Assembly: GCA_016716435.1 (NCBI GenBank)
Contig: JADJWI010000007.1
Location: 172,764 to 236,763, forward strand
Origin: Acidobacteriota bacterium
GTDB taxonomy: Bacteria; Acidobacteriota; Blastocatellia; Pyrinomonadales; Pyrinomonadaceae
Length of the DNA: 64,000 bases
Direction of reading: 5' to 3'
Positions 9,004 to 16,698 of this stretch are shown here, in pieces. Made by a program: the position numbers and the translations under genes. Below the pieces are notes generated by a model that made no database searches, was not told where the DNA came from, and saw only the letters and a program-made list of their open reading frames with translations. Position 1 is the stretch's first letter. Every line of letters begins with the position of its first letter.

Positions 9004-9033
9004 TTGACATTTGTCGGTGACCTTCGCCATAAT
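9004..9033 (+). promoter_or_regulatory. Sigma-70-type promoter for the GAF-like protein
   Basis: A perfect TTGACA at 9004-9009 and CATAAT at 9028-9033 are 18 bases apart. This leaves a leader of about 120 bases before the GTG start at 9162. Confidence 0.65.
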
Positions 9034-9161
9034 CGTTTTTGGGCGTCGGTTCACCGGGCAGCTGTCGTTCCAGCCTCAGAAAACACCTTTCCGTACTTTC
9101 ATCACTGCCTTTTAAGTGTTGTGGACCGCCCCTTTTATTTGCTTTTGGAGGATCTTGTATA

Positions 9162-10895
9162 GTGACCAACGAAGAACTCGAACTTAGTCTCCGATCTGAA
9201 TTCGAGAATTATCTGAAGGGCGTTGCCGCCTCGATGCGCCAAGACGTTGATGAATTTCAGCGAAATTTTGACGCGGAGTTCTCCAAGCACCGCGCCCAGA
9301 TGGACGAGGCGATCAGGCTTCTGGCATCGAAATTCGAACAGGGGACCGAGGTTGACCGCGGCCTTTCTGAGTCGCTTGGCGAACATCTCCGGCTCGCCCG
9401 CGATGGCGGAGCAAAGCTCGCCGCCGAGGCATTCTCGGAAGCGGAAAAGCTCCGTACCGATACCGCCGTCGAGGACCAGTACTCCGATCTACGTGATTCT
9501 ATTCGCGACATCGGCGGCCAACTGACCCAGGCCGCGATCCTCCGTTCGCTGGTCGAACACAGCCATCAGTTCGCTCCGCGTGGAGCATTTTTTATCGTTA
9601 AGAGCGGCACTTTCGTCTGCTGGAAGGCGTTCAATGAGCAAGGTGCGGTTTCTGAAGATACATTTCAGAACGTTCGCGTTGCTGAGCACTCGGCAAGTTT
9701 GCTGAGCCGTGCTTCGGAGACGCTGGCCACTGCCGAAGGCGCCCACCGTGCCTATGCCGATGATGATCAGTTCCTTGAGCCGCTCGGCTTTGGACGGCCG
9801 GACAGGATGTATGCCATTCCGCTCGTCGTCCGCGGGCGGGCAGTCGCTGTACTTTATGTCGATTACGGAATCGAAGGCACGCGGATCAACCGCGAGGCAC
9901 TCGAATCGCTCGTTGCGGTCGCAGCCCTAACGGTCGAGTTACGAGCGGCCGTTCATCCGGTGGCTCATCAGGAAATTCATGAAACTCCGACGGCCGTTGA
10001 GCCAAGTGCGGAACCTGCTTACACCGCGCCTGTAGAGCCGGCCCCATATGACGCCCCGGCCGTATATCAGGCACCGGTCGCGGAAGAAGTGGCCGAAACG
10101 ACGACGGCCTTTGCAGAGGATGCAGTTCAGACGGATTACGACCACGCCGCCGAGCAGTATCAGATGCCAGCGGTTGTTGAAACGGTAGAGGAAGAGCCCT
10201 CTGGGTTCGACTTCGCGACGCCGGTCGAGGTAGAAACGGTCGAGCCGATGGCCGAGGTCGAAGAGGCCGAACCGGTTTACGAGGTCGAGGAAACGCCCAC
10301 ATTTGCCGAATTCGTTCCGGAGACGCCGGTATCATCTGAGCCTGAGCCCGTCACGGACGCGCCGGCGGCATTCGCCGATTATGCCTTCGAACCGACCTCA
10401 CAGGCGGCCGAACTGCCCGAGGTCGAAACGTTTGCTCCGGAGCAAAGTTTTGAGGCTTCGCCTTCGGTAGCCGAGGAGATCGAGCAGCCGCCCTTTGAGC
10501 CTGTAGTCGAAGCTCCGCCCGCGGTAGCTGAAGAACCTGTTCTTACGCCGCCCTTAGGCGATGAAAGCCGACAGCGGCTCGACCGCAAGACGATAGACCT
10601 GCCGATCGACGTCCCCGAAGAGGAACGCGACCGGCACAACAAGGCCCGCCGCTTTGCCCGGCTGCTTGTCTCCGAGATCAAGCTTTATAACGAGCAGAAG
10701 GTGCTCGAGGGCCGTGCGTCGAATGACCTCTACGACCGGCTTCGCGAAGCCATCGACCGCTCACGTGAGATGTACGAAAAGCGTGTTGACGATACTGTCA
10801 GCTCGAAGTTCGACTATTTCCATTACGAGCTGATCACCAACCTCGCCGAAGGCGACGAAGCCAAACTCGGCGAAAACTACGCCGTCGCCGCGTAG
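9162..10895 (+). CDS. Coiled-coil / GAF-like protein with long acidic Pro-rich linker
   Basis: 577 aa from the GTG at 9162, preceded by GGAGGA at 9147-9152; the upstream in-frame ATG at 9039 has no such site and overlaps the promoter region. Residues about 8-95 are heptad-rich and alpha-helical. Residues about 110-260 look like a GAF-type sensor fold (GAFFIVKSG, MYAIPLVVRGRAVAVLYVD). Residues about 265-465 are a low-complexity Glu/Pro/Val/Ala linker. The last 105 residues form a charged helical domain (HNKARRFARLLVSEIKLYNE, REAIDRSREMYEKRV). There is no signal peptide or membrane helix, so it is probably cytoplasmic. The ligand and partner are unknown; a structural or sensory scaffold is an inference. 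Confidence 0.75.
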   Translation: MTNEELELSLRSEFENYLKGVAASMRQDVDEFQRNFDAEFSKHRAQMDEAIRLLASKFEQGTEVDRGLSESLGEHLRLARDGGAKLAAEAFSEAEKLRTDTAVEDQYSDLRDSIRDIGGQLTQAAILRSLVEHSHQFAPRGAFFIVKSGTFVCWKAFNEQGAVSEDTFQNVRVAEHSASLLSRASETLATAEGAHRAYADDDQFLEPLGFGRPDRMYAIPLVVRGRAVAVLYVDYGIEGTRINREALESLVAVAALTVELRAAVHPVAHQEIHETPTAVEPSAEPAYTAPVEPAPYDAPAVYQAPVAEEVAETTTAFAEDAVQTDYDHAAEQYQMPAVVETVEEEPSGFDFATPVEVETVEPMAEVEEAEPVYEVEETPTFAEFVPETPVSSEPEPVTDAPAAFADYAFEPTSQAAELPEVETFAPEQSFEASPSVAEEIEQPPFEPVVEAPPAVAEEPVLTPPLGDESRQRLDRKTIDLPIDVPEEERDRHNKARRFARLLVSEIKLYNEQKVLEGRASNDLYDRLREAIDRSREMYEKRVDDTVSSKFDYFHYELITNLAEGDEAKLGENYAVAA

Positions 10896-10922
10896 CGAAA
10901 ATACAATTAAACCAACCCAATC

Positions 10923-10964
10923 GGCCGCGGACCTCTAAGCCCAAAAAGCTCAGAGCCCGCGGCC
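10923..10964 (+). terminator. Possible hairpin after the GAF-like gene
   Basis: GGCCGCGG (10923-10930) pairs perfectly with CCGCGGCC (10957-10964) across a 26-base loop, 28 bases after the stop codon. There is no strong T-run, so termination is uncertain. Confidence 0.35.
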
Positions 10965-11162
10965 AAACTTTGTTCCGGTTTCTTGTTCTTCCTTTTTCGT
11001 GGTTCCTACTTCCGGCAGTCGAGATGCACGTCCGGGAAGCATGCTAAAGCTGGAACTCCGAACTTCGCAACTTTAGCCTTGCATATCATCCATATCGTCC
11101 ATATCTCACGGATCGCCATTCAATTTGGCTTGAAGACCTAAGAGAATGGACAGCGGGAGGAA

Positions 11163-11218
11163 GTGAGCGGTGAGCAGTGAGCAGTGAGCAATGAGCAATG
11201 AGCAGTGAGCGGTGAGAA
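11163..11218. repeat. Tandem heptanucleotide array (GTGAGCA)8
   Basis: Eight consecutive 7-bp units with the consensus GTGAGCA; variants are GTGAGCG, ATGAGCA and GTGAGAA. It resembles the short tandemly repeated repetitive (STRR) sequences known from cyanobacteria. It lies about 220 bases left of the IS end. Confidence 0.9.
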
Positions 11219-11476
11219 AGCAAACCGACGTCCCCCATTCTTAATAATTAGTGATCAGAAATTTGCAATTAGTAATTAAACGGAATGCCAAGATCGAGTG
11301 TGAAAATGCAAAAAACAAAGATCCAAGACGCGAAACCAAGGTCCTTGTTCAACCAATTCACGATGGTCCAATTAACAATTGACAATGCGAACGAATACCA
11401 AAGCCCAAAGACCCAATCCCCGCCACGCGTTCCAGATGTCTTGTCCTGAAATAGGTTTACAGGTAAAAGGGAACAG

Positions 11477-11797
11477 ATGAAACAAGACGAAGAGATGAGG
11501 AGAGAGGCAGTTGAGAGGTACGGGAGAGGCGGTGTGTCGATGCGGGAACTGGCGCGGATATACCGGGTTTCGGTGTCGACTGTACATAGATGGATAAGGG
11601 GTCGTGAGGCCGGGGGCGGTTCGGCGACGGGGTCGTCTGCCGGGTCTGGGCATGGGTCGGGGTCGGCGGAGGTGAGGCGGCTGCGGAAGGAGCTTGAGGA
11701 GGCCCGGCTATACAACGAGTTGTTGAATGCGATGATCGACATCGCGGAAGATCGATTTGAGGTACCGATCAGAAAAAAACCTGGGGCCAAGCGGTGA
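11477..11797 (+). CDS. IS3-family transposase OrfA (helix-turn-helix)
   Basis: 106 aa. The N-terminal half is a Tc3/HTH-type DNA-binding domain (EEMRREAVERYGRGG, SMRELARIYRVSVSTVHRWI). A Gly/Ser-rich linker and then a heptad helix (VRRLRKELEEARLYNELLNA), as in OrfA leucine zippers, follow. The stop TGA at 11795-11797 overlaps the GTG start of orfB (GTGA). Just upstream, seven A residues (11773-11779) are read as A AAA AAA in this frame, a good site for the -1 shift that makes the OrfAB transposase in IS3 elements. Confidence 0.88.
   Translation: MKQDEEMRREAVERYGRGGVSMRELARIYRVSVSTVHRWIRGREAGGGSATGSSAGSGHGSGSAEVRRLRKELEEARLYNELLNAMIDIAEDRFEVPIRKKPGAKR
11773..11779 (+). promoter_or_regulatory. 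Probable -1 programmed frameshift site (A7)
   Basis: The run A AAA AAA lies 16 bases before the orfA stop and is phased as a -1 slippery heptamer. The orfB frame has no stop from this run to the orfB start, so a fused OrfAB product can form. Confidence 0.6.
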
Positions 11798-13062
11798 GGA
11801 AAGTGGTAGAGAGCGGCAGGGGAAGAAGCCTGGGAGAGGCCTGCCGGCTGCTTGGCTATACGAGACAGGCATATTACAAGGGGAAACGGCGAGTGGAGAA
11901 GAGGGCGTTCGAAGCCGAGATCGTGCTGCAGGAGGTAGGAAGGCTGAGAAAGGAGCAAAAGCGGATCGGTGTAAGAAAGCTGCATCACATGATGAGCGGG
12001 TTTGCCCGCGAGCACTCGGTAGAGATCGGCCGCGACGCTTTGTACGACCTCTTGCGGGAGCATTCGATGCTGGTCCGAAAGAGAAGGAGGCGAAGTCCGA
12101 GGACAACGTTTTCGGGCCTCTGGATGAAGAGCTTCCCGAATCTTGCGAAGGGCTTCGAGCCGACCCGCTGCAATCAATTGTGGGTCAGCGATATCACTTA
12201 TATCAGGGTCCGGGAAGGGTTTGCTTATCTGAGCCTGATCACGGACGCCTACTCGCGAAAGATAGTCGGCTACTGCCTCAGCGAGGACCTGACAGCCAGA
12301 GGGCCGGCGGCGGCACTGCGGATGGCCCTCAGGGACAATCCGGAACGCGAAGGCTTGATACACCACTCGGACCGTGGGCTGCAATACTACAGCTCGCGGT
12401 ACATGAAGCTGATCGGGAAACGGATCCGTATCTCGATGAGCGAAAAGAGCGACCCGCTGGAGAACGCCATCGCCGAACGCGTCAACGGCATTCTCAAACA
12501 GGAACTGCTCCGGACAAGCTTCAAAAGCTTCTCCGAGGCGGCCCGGCAGATCGATCAGGCGGTCAATACCTACAACCACCTGAGGCCGCATCTGTCGATC
12601 GATATGCTCACCCCGGCCGAGGCCCACGCCAGGACCGGCGAGCTCAAGAAGCGCTGGAAGAAATACTATCCGGCCAAACTTTTCACTCTCAGGCCTCGGC
12701 CTGAGAGTGAAACTCAAAACCAATATAAGGAGATACCCGTAAACCTTCTTCAGGACCAACACAAAACAGGAAACCTATACCAGGTTTACCACCAAAATGT
12801 GTCAACTTTTTCTAGGACGACACACGCCGTTCGCGATGTTCGCGATGTTTCCGGCGTTCACGATGTTTTCGGTGTTCACGGTGTTTTCGCAAACGCGCGA
12901 TGCCCTCAAAAAAACAAAACAAGACGAAATGGGGAATTCGGAATGCTCACTTCGGCCGGGAAACCCCTCGCCGACCCGAGCGTTTCACTTGTTTCAGTCG
13001 TTTCAGACGTTTCGTTTCTTTCATTCGTTTCAATCGTTTCAGAAAGATATGCCCCTCTTTAA
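11794..13062 (+). CDS. IS3-family transposase OrfB (DDE integrase), runs past the IS end
   Basis: The catalytic core has the DD35E triad of the rve integrase fold: D133 (LWVSDITY), D193 (HHSDRGLQYYS) and E228 (ENAIAER). An N-terminal HTH_21-like region (KRIGVRKLHHMM) precedes it. The usual end of this protein (AEAHARTGELKKRWKKYY) is near 12670, about 290 aa. Here the frame has no stop and continues over the inverted repeat and through two 9-bp repeat arrays to 13062, giving 422 aa. The tail is repetitive (VRDVRDVSGVHDVFGV, VSLVSVVSDVSF). The core looks intact; the tail may be harmless or may impair transposition. Confidence 0.85.
   Translation: MRKVVESGRGRSLGEACRLLGYTRQAYYKGKRRVEKRAFEAEIVLQEVGRLRKEQKRIGVRKLHHMMSGFAREHSVEIGRDALYDLLREHSMLVRKRRRRSPRTTFSGLWMKSFPNLAKGFEPTRCNQLWVSDITYIRVREGFAYLSLITDAYSRKIVGYCLSEDLTARGPAAALRMALRDNPEREGLIHHSDRGLQYYSSRYMKLIGKRIRISMSEKSDPLENAIAERVNGILKQELLRTSFKSFSEAARQIDQAVNTYNHLRPHLSIDMLTPAEAHARTGELKKRWKKYYPAKLFTLRPRPESETQNQYKEIPVNLLQDQHKTGNLYQVYHQNVSTFSRTTHAVRDVRDVSGVHDVFGVHGVFANARCPQKNKTRRNGEFGMLTSAGKPLADPSVSLVSVVSDVSFLSFVSIVSERYAPL
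12685..12710. repeat. Perfect palindrome near the 3' end of orfB
   Basis: CACTCTCAGGCC is followed by TC and then GGCCTGAGAGTG, a 12-bp perfect stem inside the IS, just after the conserved end of OrfB. It could be a transcription-terminating or translation-blocking hairpin for the element. Confidence 0.7.
12829..12891. repeat. Tandem 9-bp repeat array (seven units)
   Basis: Seven 9-bp units: GTTCGCGAT twice, then GTTTCCGGC, GTTCACGAT, GTTTTCGGT, GTTCACGGT and GTTTTCGCA. It begins right after the outer right IS end. Because the unit is a multiple of three, the orfB frame passes through uninterrupted. Confidence 0.85.
12982..13044. repeat. Second tandem 9-bp repeat array (seven units)
   Basis: Seven 9-bp units built on GTTTCANNC: GTTTCACTT, GTTTCAGTC, GTTTCAGAC, GTTTCGTTT, CTTTCATTC, GTTTCAATC and GTTTCAGAA. 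Same unit length and copy number as the array at 12829-12891, with a different sequence. Confidence 0.85.
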
Positions 13063-13083
13063 AAATGAAACATGGGGAACTTC

Positions 13084-13150
13084 AAATTCCAGATTCCAAA
13101 TTCCAAATTGTCCGGATCGGATTCAAATCTGGAATCTGGAATCTGGAATT
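13084..13150. repeat. Heptamer repeats in inverted arrangement (ATTCCAR / YTGGAAT)
   Basis: Left arm 13084-13109 has three ATTCCAR heptamers; right arm 13125-13150 has three on the opposite strand (ATCTGGA). The arms can pair over about 26 bases with a 15-base loop. It ends ten bases before the stop of the M20 peptidase gene and may also act as its terminator. Confidence 0.8.
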
Positions 13151-13159
13151 ACGAAAGGC

Positions 13160-14449
13160 CTACTTCTTGAAATCAAAGACGATATTGGCAAATGCCTTAA
13201 CGCCGACGTCGAGCCGGCTGTCGTCGATGATGAAGTCCGGCGTGTGGTGCGGAGCGGCGTCCTTCGGATCCTTGCCGGCCGGCATTCCGCCGACGGTGAA
13301 ATAAAAGGCCGGAGTGTTAACGTGAAAAAACGAAAAATCCTCGGCTCCCGTGACCCACTCGCCGAGCACGACGTTCTCGCGGCCGGCGGCTTTGTGGAGC
13401 GAGGGCAGCATCATCTCGACCAGCTCAGGCGTGTTGTAGGTGACCGGTGCCTTGCGGTCGATCTTGACCTCGACCGTTGCTCCCATGCTTTCGGCGATGC
13501 TGGTCGCCGTTCGGCGGATGCGTTCGTGCACATCATTTTGCATCATGCTGTCGAGCGTGCGAATGGTGCCGGCCATGACGAGGTCTTCGGGAATTATGTT
13601 CTCGCGGACGCCGCCATTGATGCGGCCGACGGTGATGACGACCGGTGCCTTCGGCAGGTTCGATTGCCGGGCGACGATCATCTGCAACCCTGTGTAGATC
13701 TGCGTTGCGACGGCGATCGGGTCGATGCCGGACCAAGGGTAAGCTCCGTGGGTCTGCTTGCCGCGGACCTTGATCTCGAACCAGTCGCTGGCGGCCATGA
13801 TCGAGCCCGGCTTGTACTTGATCGTCCCGACCGGCGTCTGCGAATTGATGTGGATGCCAAAGATCGCGTCGATCTTCGGGTTGTCCATCACACCCTCTTT
13901 CACCATCAGCTCGGCGCCGCCCTCTTCACCGGCGGGCGGGCCTTCCTCGGCGGGCTGAAAGATGAATACAACCGTACCCTTGATCTTGTCGCGCATCCCG
14001 GCGAGCACCTCGGCGGCTCCCATCAGCATCGCGACGTGCGTGTCATGGCCGCAGGCATGCATAACACCGACCGTCTGCCCGTTGTATTCACCGGTCGCCC
14101 GCGAGCGGTACGGCAGATCGTTGCGTTCGGTCACCGGAAGCGCGTCCATATCCGCACGAAGGCCGATCACCGGCCCGGGCTGCGAGCCCTTGAGAATGCC
14201 GACAACGCCCGTCTTCGCAACGCCGGTGCGGACCTCCATGCCCAGCCGCCGCAGATGTTCCTCAACGTACTTCGCCGTCTTGAACTCGCGATTGCCGAGC
14301 TCGGGGTTCTGGTGCAGATGCCGACGCCACTCGGTAACCTTCGGCATCAGTTTCGCCGCCGCGGCATCGATCTCGCGGCTCATATCGTTGGCCGGAACGG
14401 CGTGCGAAAATGCCGCAATACAAACCAACAAGGTCAGCATTCTTTTCAT
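13160..14449 (-). CDS. Exported M20 family amidohydrolase/peptidase
   Basis: 429 aa with a signal peptide (MKRMLTLLVCIAAFSHAVPA). The mature part is a typical hippurate/N-acyl amino acid amidohydrolase. GLRADMDALPV and MHACGHDTHVAML carry metal ligands, QPAEEGPPAGEEGG the catalytic/ligand glutamates, and IDAIFGIHI another ligand histidine; a dimerisation domain with GRINGGVRENIIPE follows. It should use two metal ions to cleave N-acyl or N-carbamoyl amino acids, here in the periplasm. It sits 73 bases downstream of the WD40-like gene, on the same strand. The substrate cannot be read from sequence. Confidence 0.9.
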   Translation of the reverse strand: MKRMLTLLVCIAAFSHAVPANDMSREIDAAAAKLMPKVTEWRRHLHQNPELGNREFKTAKYVEEHLRRLGMEVRTGVAKTGVVGILKGSQPGPVIGLRADMDALPVTERNDLPYRSRATGEYNGQTVGVMHACGHDTHVAMLMGAAEVLAGMRDKIKGTVVFIFQPAEEGPPAGEEGGAELMVKEGVMDNPKIDAIFGIHINSQTPVGTIKYKPGSIMAASDWFEIKVRGKQTHGAYPWSGIDPIAVATQIYTGLQMIVARQSNLPKAPVVITVGRINGGVRENIIPEDLVMAGTIRTLDSMMQNDVHERIRRTATSIAESMGATVEVKIDRKAPVTYNTPELVEMMLPSLHKAAGRENVVLGEWVTGAEDFSFFHVNTPAFYFTVGGMPAGKDPKDAAPHHTPDFIIDDSRLDVGVKAFANIVFDFKK

Positions 14450-14522
14450 GTATTGGATCTCCTTTGTGGGACGAACGGGCTAGATTGTAGCGCTTCGCAC
14501 TCAAGTTGCGAGGGACATGGGG

Positions 14523-15416
14523 TCACTTGAAAAGTTCGATCTCTTTGCCGGACCGGAGGTCCTTCAGATAAAGTCCCATCCGCCCCTGAGAGCCTCGAAT
14601 GAACGCGATCTTCTTTCCGTCCGGCGACTCTCGGGCAAAGAAGCCCTTAATGTCCAGCGGTTTGAGGTCGGAACCATCGGCGTTCATCGAGAAGATCTCC
14701 TGCTCCTCACCAGTCATTCTGGTAAAGATCACCCGCCTTCCGTTCGCACTCCACGATGGGTAAAAATTATGGCCGATGTTATTTGTCAGCAACTTCTTGT
14801 CGCTACCATCGGCATTCATCGACCAGATCTGATCTTTGTTATCACGAATTTCACGATAATAAACGATCCGCCGGCCATCCGGCGACCAAACCGGATTGTA
14901 GAAGGCAACCTTGTCATCCTCGGTCAATCGTGTGGGGTTGGAACCGTCGATGTTCATTACGTAGATCTGCGGCAACCCGCCGTCACGCTCGGAATTGAAG
15001 ACGATCTTCTTGCCGTCCGGAGAAACGACCGGGGCACCGTCGCGTCCCGGTGCTCTCGCAACAAGCCGCAGTCCGCCGTCCTTAACGCCGACCGAGAAGA
15101 TCTCCTGTTCGCGGCTGCGAGGAGCACCGCTGCCGAAAAAGATGGTTTTGCCATCGGGCGAGAAGCTGGGGAACGACTCATTCCCGTTCGCTCCGGTCAA
15201 CCTGCGAAGTTGGCCGCCATCGGCACGGGATACGTAAATGTCCGCGACCATCGTTCGCGGAGTAGTGTTCGATACCTCCATCCGGGTAAACGCGATCATC
15301 TTGCCATCCGGCGACCAAACGACGTGCCCAAAAGAAACGGTCGGACCACCTTGAGCTGCGGCATTCGCCGCGACGAAACCGCCGACGAGTATGAGCGAAA
15401 CAAGATATCTCAACAT
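14523..15416 (-). CDS. Exported TolB-like WD40/PD40 beta-propeller
   Basis: 297 aa with an N-terminal signal (MLRYLVSLILVGGFVAANAAA). The rest is a series of six or so PD40 blades, each with a SPDGKKI or WSPDGR core (VVWSPDGKMIAF, FSPDGKTIFF, VSPDGKKIVF, WSPDGRRIVY, WSANGRRVIF, ESPDGKKIAF). These blades form a TolB-type propeller that binds proteins or peptides in the periplasm. There is no catalytic C-terminal domain, so it is not a complete prolyl oligopeptidase. It lies between the serine hydrolase and the M20 gene on the same strand; the 111-base gap upstream may hold its own promoter. Confidence 0.85.
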   Translation of the reverse strand: MLRYLVSLILVGGFVAANAAAQGGPTVSFGHVVWSPDGKMIAFTRMEVSNTTPRTMVADIYVSRADGGQLRRLTGANGNESFPSFSPDGKTIFFGSGAPRSREQEIFSVGVKDGGLRLVARAPGRDGAPVVSPDGKKIVFNSERDGGLPQIYVMNIDGSNPTRLTEDDKVAFYNPVWSPDGRRIVYYREIRDNKDQIWSMNADGSDKKLLTNNIGHNFYPSWSANGRRVIFTRMTGEEQEIFSMNADGSDLKPLDIKGFFARESPDGKKIAFIRGSQGRMGLYLKDLRSGKEIELFK

Positions 15417-15527
15417 AGCAACTCCATTTCGAGCAATTCGCCTTTCGCGTCATCTCAGACCGCACTGCGAATGGCCGACCACACCAGAGATCGCCATCGG
15501 AGCCCGGTATCCTGCACGAACTCCGGC

Positions 15528-16697
15528 TTACGGCTTCTTAACCAATTCGACGATCTCAACAAGAACCCTTCCCATCGGCTTGCCGAGGTCCTGCGGCACA
15601 CTCGTATTTACCTGAACGGCGATGGCGATCTTGTGCTCGGGGAAGTACATCATGTCGGTCATGTAGCCGGGAAAGAAGCCGCTGTGGCCGTAGGTGAGCC
15701 CAGCGGGCGTCGGCCGAATGATCGCCCCGAGGCCATACTTTACATTCGGCCCGAGCTTTGCCGGGACCCCATCGACCATTATCGGCACGAGCGATGCGTC
15801 GAAGGCTCTTCCCTCATACATCATCTTTGCCCAGCGGGCGAGGTCCTCGCCGGTCGAAGCCCAGCCGCCGCCGGTCCACTCAAGCTGCGGGTTGACGATG
15901 AACTTGCCGTTCTCGATCATTCGGTCGCGACCGCCAAAGGGATTGTTCGGGCCGGCATAGCCCTGCACGACGTTCCTGAGCTTCGGCCCGTCCTGCGGAA
16001 TAGTGTTCGTGAGCTTGAGCGGTTTGATGAATCGGCGTTTCGCCTCGCTGTAAAATTCTCGGCCGGTCACCCGTTCAAGGATCATCCCGAGCACGATGTA
16101 GTTCGTGTCCGAATAATCCCATCCCTTCCCGGCGTCGAACGGAGCAGGAGCGTCAAAAAGGTACGCAAGCCGGTCTTCCGGCGTCCACACTTTGTACGGA
16201 TTAGCCGTGAGAAAATCGGTGAACTCCTTCTTAAACTCGTAGCGAACGAGGCCGCTCGTGTGGTTCATCAATTGACGAATGGTAATGTCCTTCGCGTTCG
16301 AGATCCTCGAAAACCATGGCTCCTTTCCAAAGAACTTTTCGATCTTGTCGTCGAGGCCTATCTTGCCGTCCTTCACCAATTGCATCGCCATAGCCGCCGC
16401 GAACGTCTTGCCGGTGCTGCCCGCCGGCATTCGGTCGTCGGGGCGCATCCGCCGCTTCGTCTCGTGGTCCGAGACGCCGACGGCGAGTCCAAACGAAGTG
16501 CCGTCCGCGAGAACTGCGCCGAACGTAGCTCCGGGAAACTTACCCGCGGCGTGCCACTCATCAAGCTTCGACTGAATCGCCTGCTTAATGTCGCGGCCGT
16601 TCGCCCCCGAGGTCGATCCCTGTGCGCCGACCAAGATAGCCGCGGCCAGAAGTATCGAGAGGGCGGCAAAAGAGTATCTTATGAAATTCGCTCGCAT
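15528..16697 (-). CDS. Serine hydrolase, class C beta-lactamase / esterase fold
   Basis: 389 aa from the ATG at 16697, one base after the TGA of the cytochrome gene; an ATG 15 bases upstream is less likely. A signal peptide (FAALSILLAAAILVGAQG) is followed by the beta-lactamase-fold triad: the SxxK motif in AGSTGKTFAAA, YSDTNY at the tyrosine site, and YGHSGF as the HxG motif. Such proteins are D,D-peptidases, esterases or beta-lactamases; the context with exported proteins fits a periplasmic peptidase or esterase. Resistance cannot be inferred from the fold. Confidence 0.88.
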   Translation of the reverse strand: MRANFIRYSFAALSILLAAAILVGAQGSTSGANGRDIKQAIQSKLDEWHAAGKFPGATFGAVLADGTSFGLAVGVSDHETKRRMRPDDRMPAGSTGKTFAAAMAMQLVKDGKIGLDDKIEKFFGKEPWFSRISNAKDITIRQLMNHTSGLVRYEFKKEFTDFLTANPYKVWTPEDRLAYLFDAPAPFDAGKGWDYSDTNYIVLGMILERVTGREFYSEAKRRFIKPLKLTNTIPQDGPKLRNVVQGYAGPNNPFGGRDRMIENGKFIVNPQLEWTGGGWASTGEDLARWAKMMYEGRAFDASLVPIMVDGVPAKLGPNVKYGLGAIIRPTPAGLTYGHSGFFPGYMTDMMYFPEHKIAIAVQVNTSVPQDLGKPMGRVLVEIVELVKKP

Positions 16698-16698
16698 C

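Larger units (their letters stand above)
10896..11436. other. Non-coding stretch left of the IS element
   Basis: No gene was found in these 541 bases. It holds an inverted repeat (10923-10964), two CCATATC words near 11087-11106, a GTGAGCA heptamer array (11163-11218) and AT-rich text with repeated AATTA words up to the IS left end. Confidence 0.7.
11437..12763 (+). mobile_element. IS3-family insertion sequence
   Basis: About 1.33 kb with two consecutive, overlapping transposase frames. The left inverted repeat is at 11437-11464 (starting TGTCTTGTCCTGAA, then AGGTTTACAGGT). Its best partner is at 12735-12763, whose reverse complement contains GGTCCTGAAGAAGGTTTAC. A second, weaker end-like sequence lies at 12799-12824, so the right boundary is ambiguous and could extend to 12824. 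No clear target-site duplication was found at either pair of ends, which suggests an old or rearranged insertion. Confidence 0.8.

Noticed and set aside
11269..12762. Minus-strand 497-aa frame over the IS
   Set aside because: Antisense to the transposase frames with an intact DD35E triad.
12829..13150. CRISPR array
   Set aside because: Units are only 7 or 9 bases, without spacers, and no cas genes are present.
15528..16697. Antibiotic-resistance beta-lactamase
   Set aside because: The class C fold motifs are shared by esterases and D,D-peptidases and give no evidence of drug hydrolysis.
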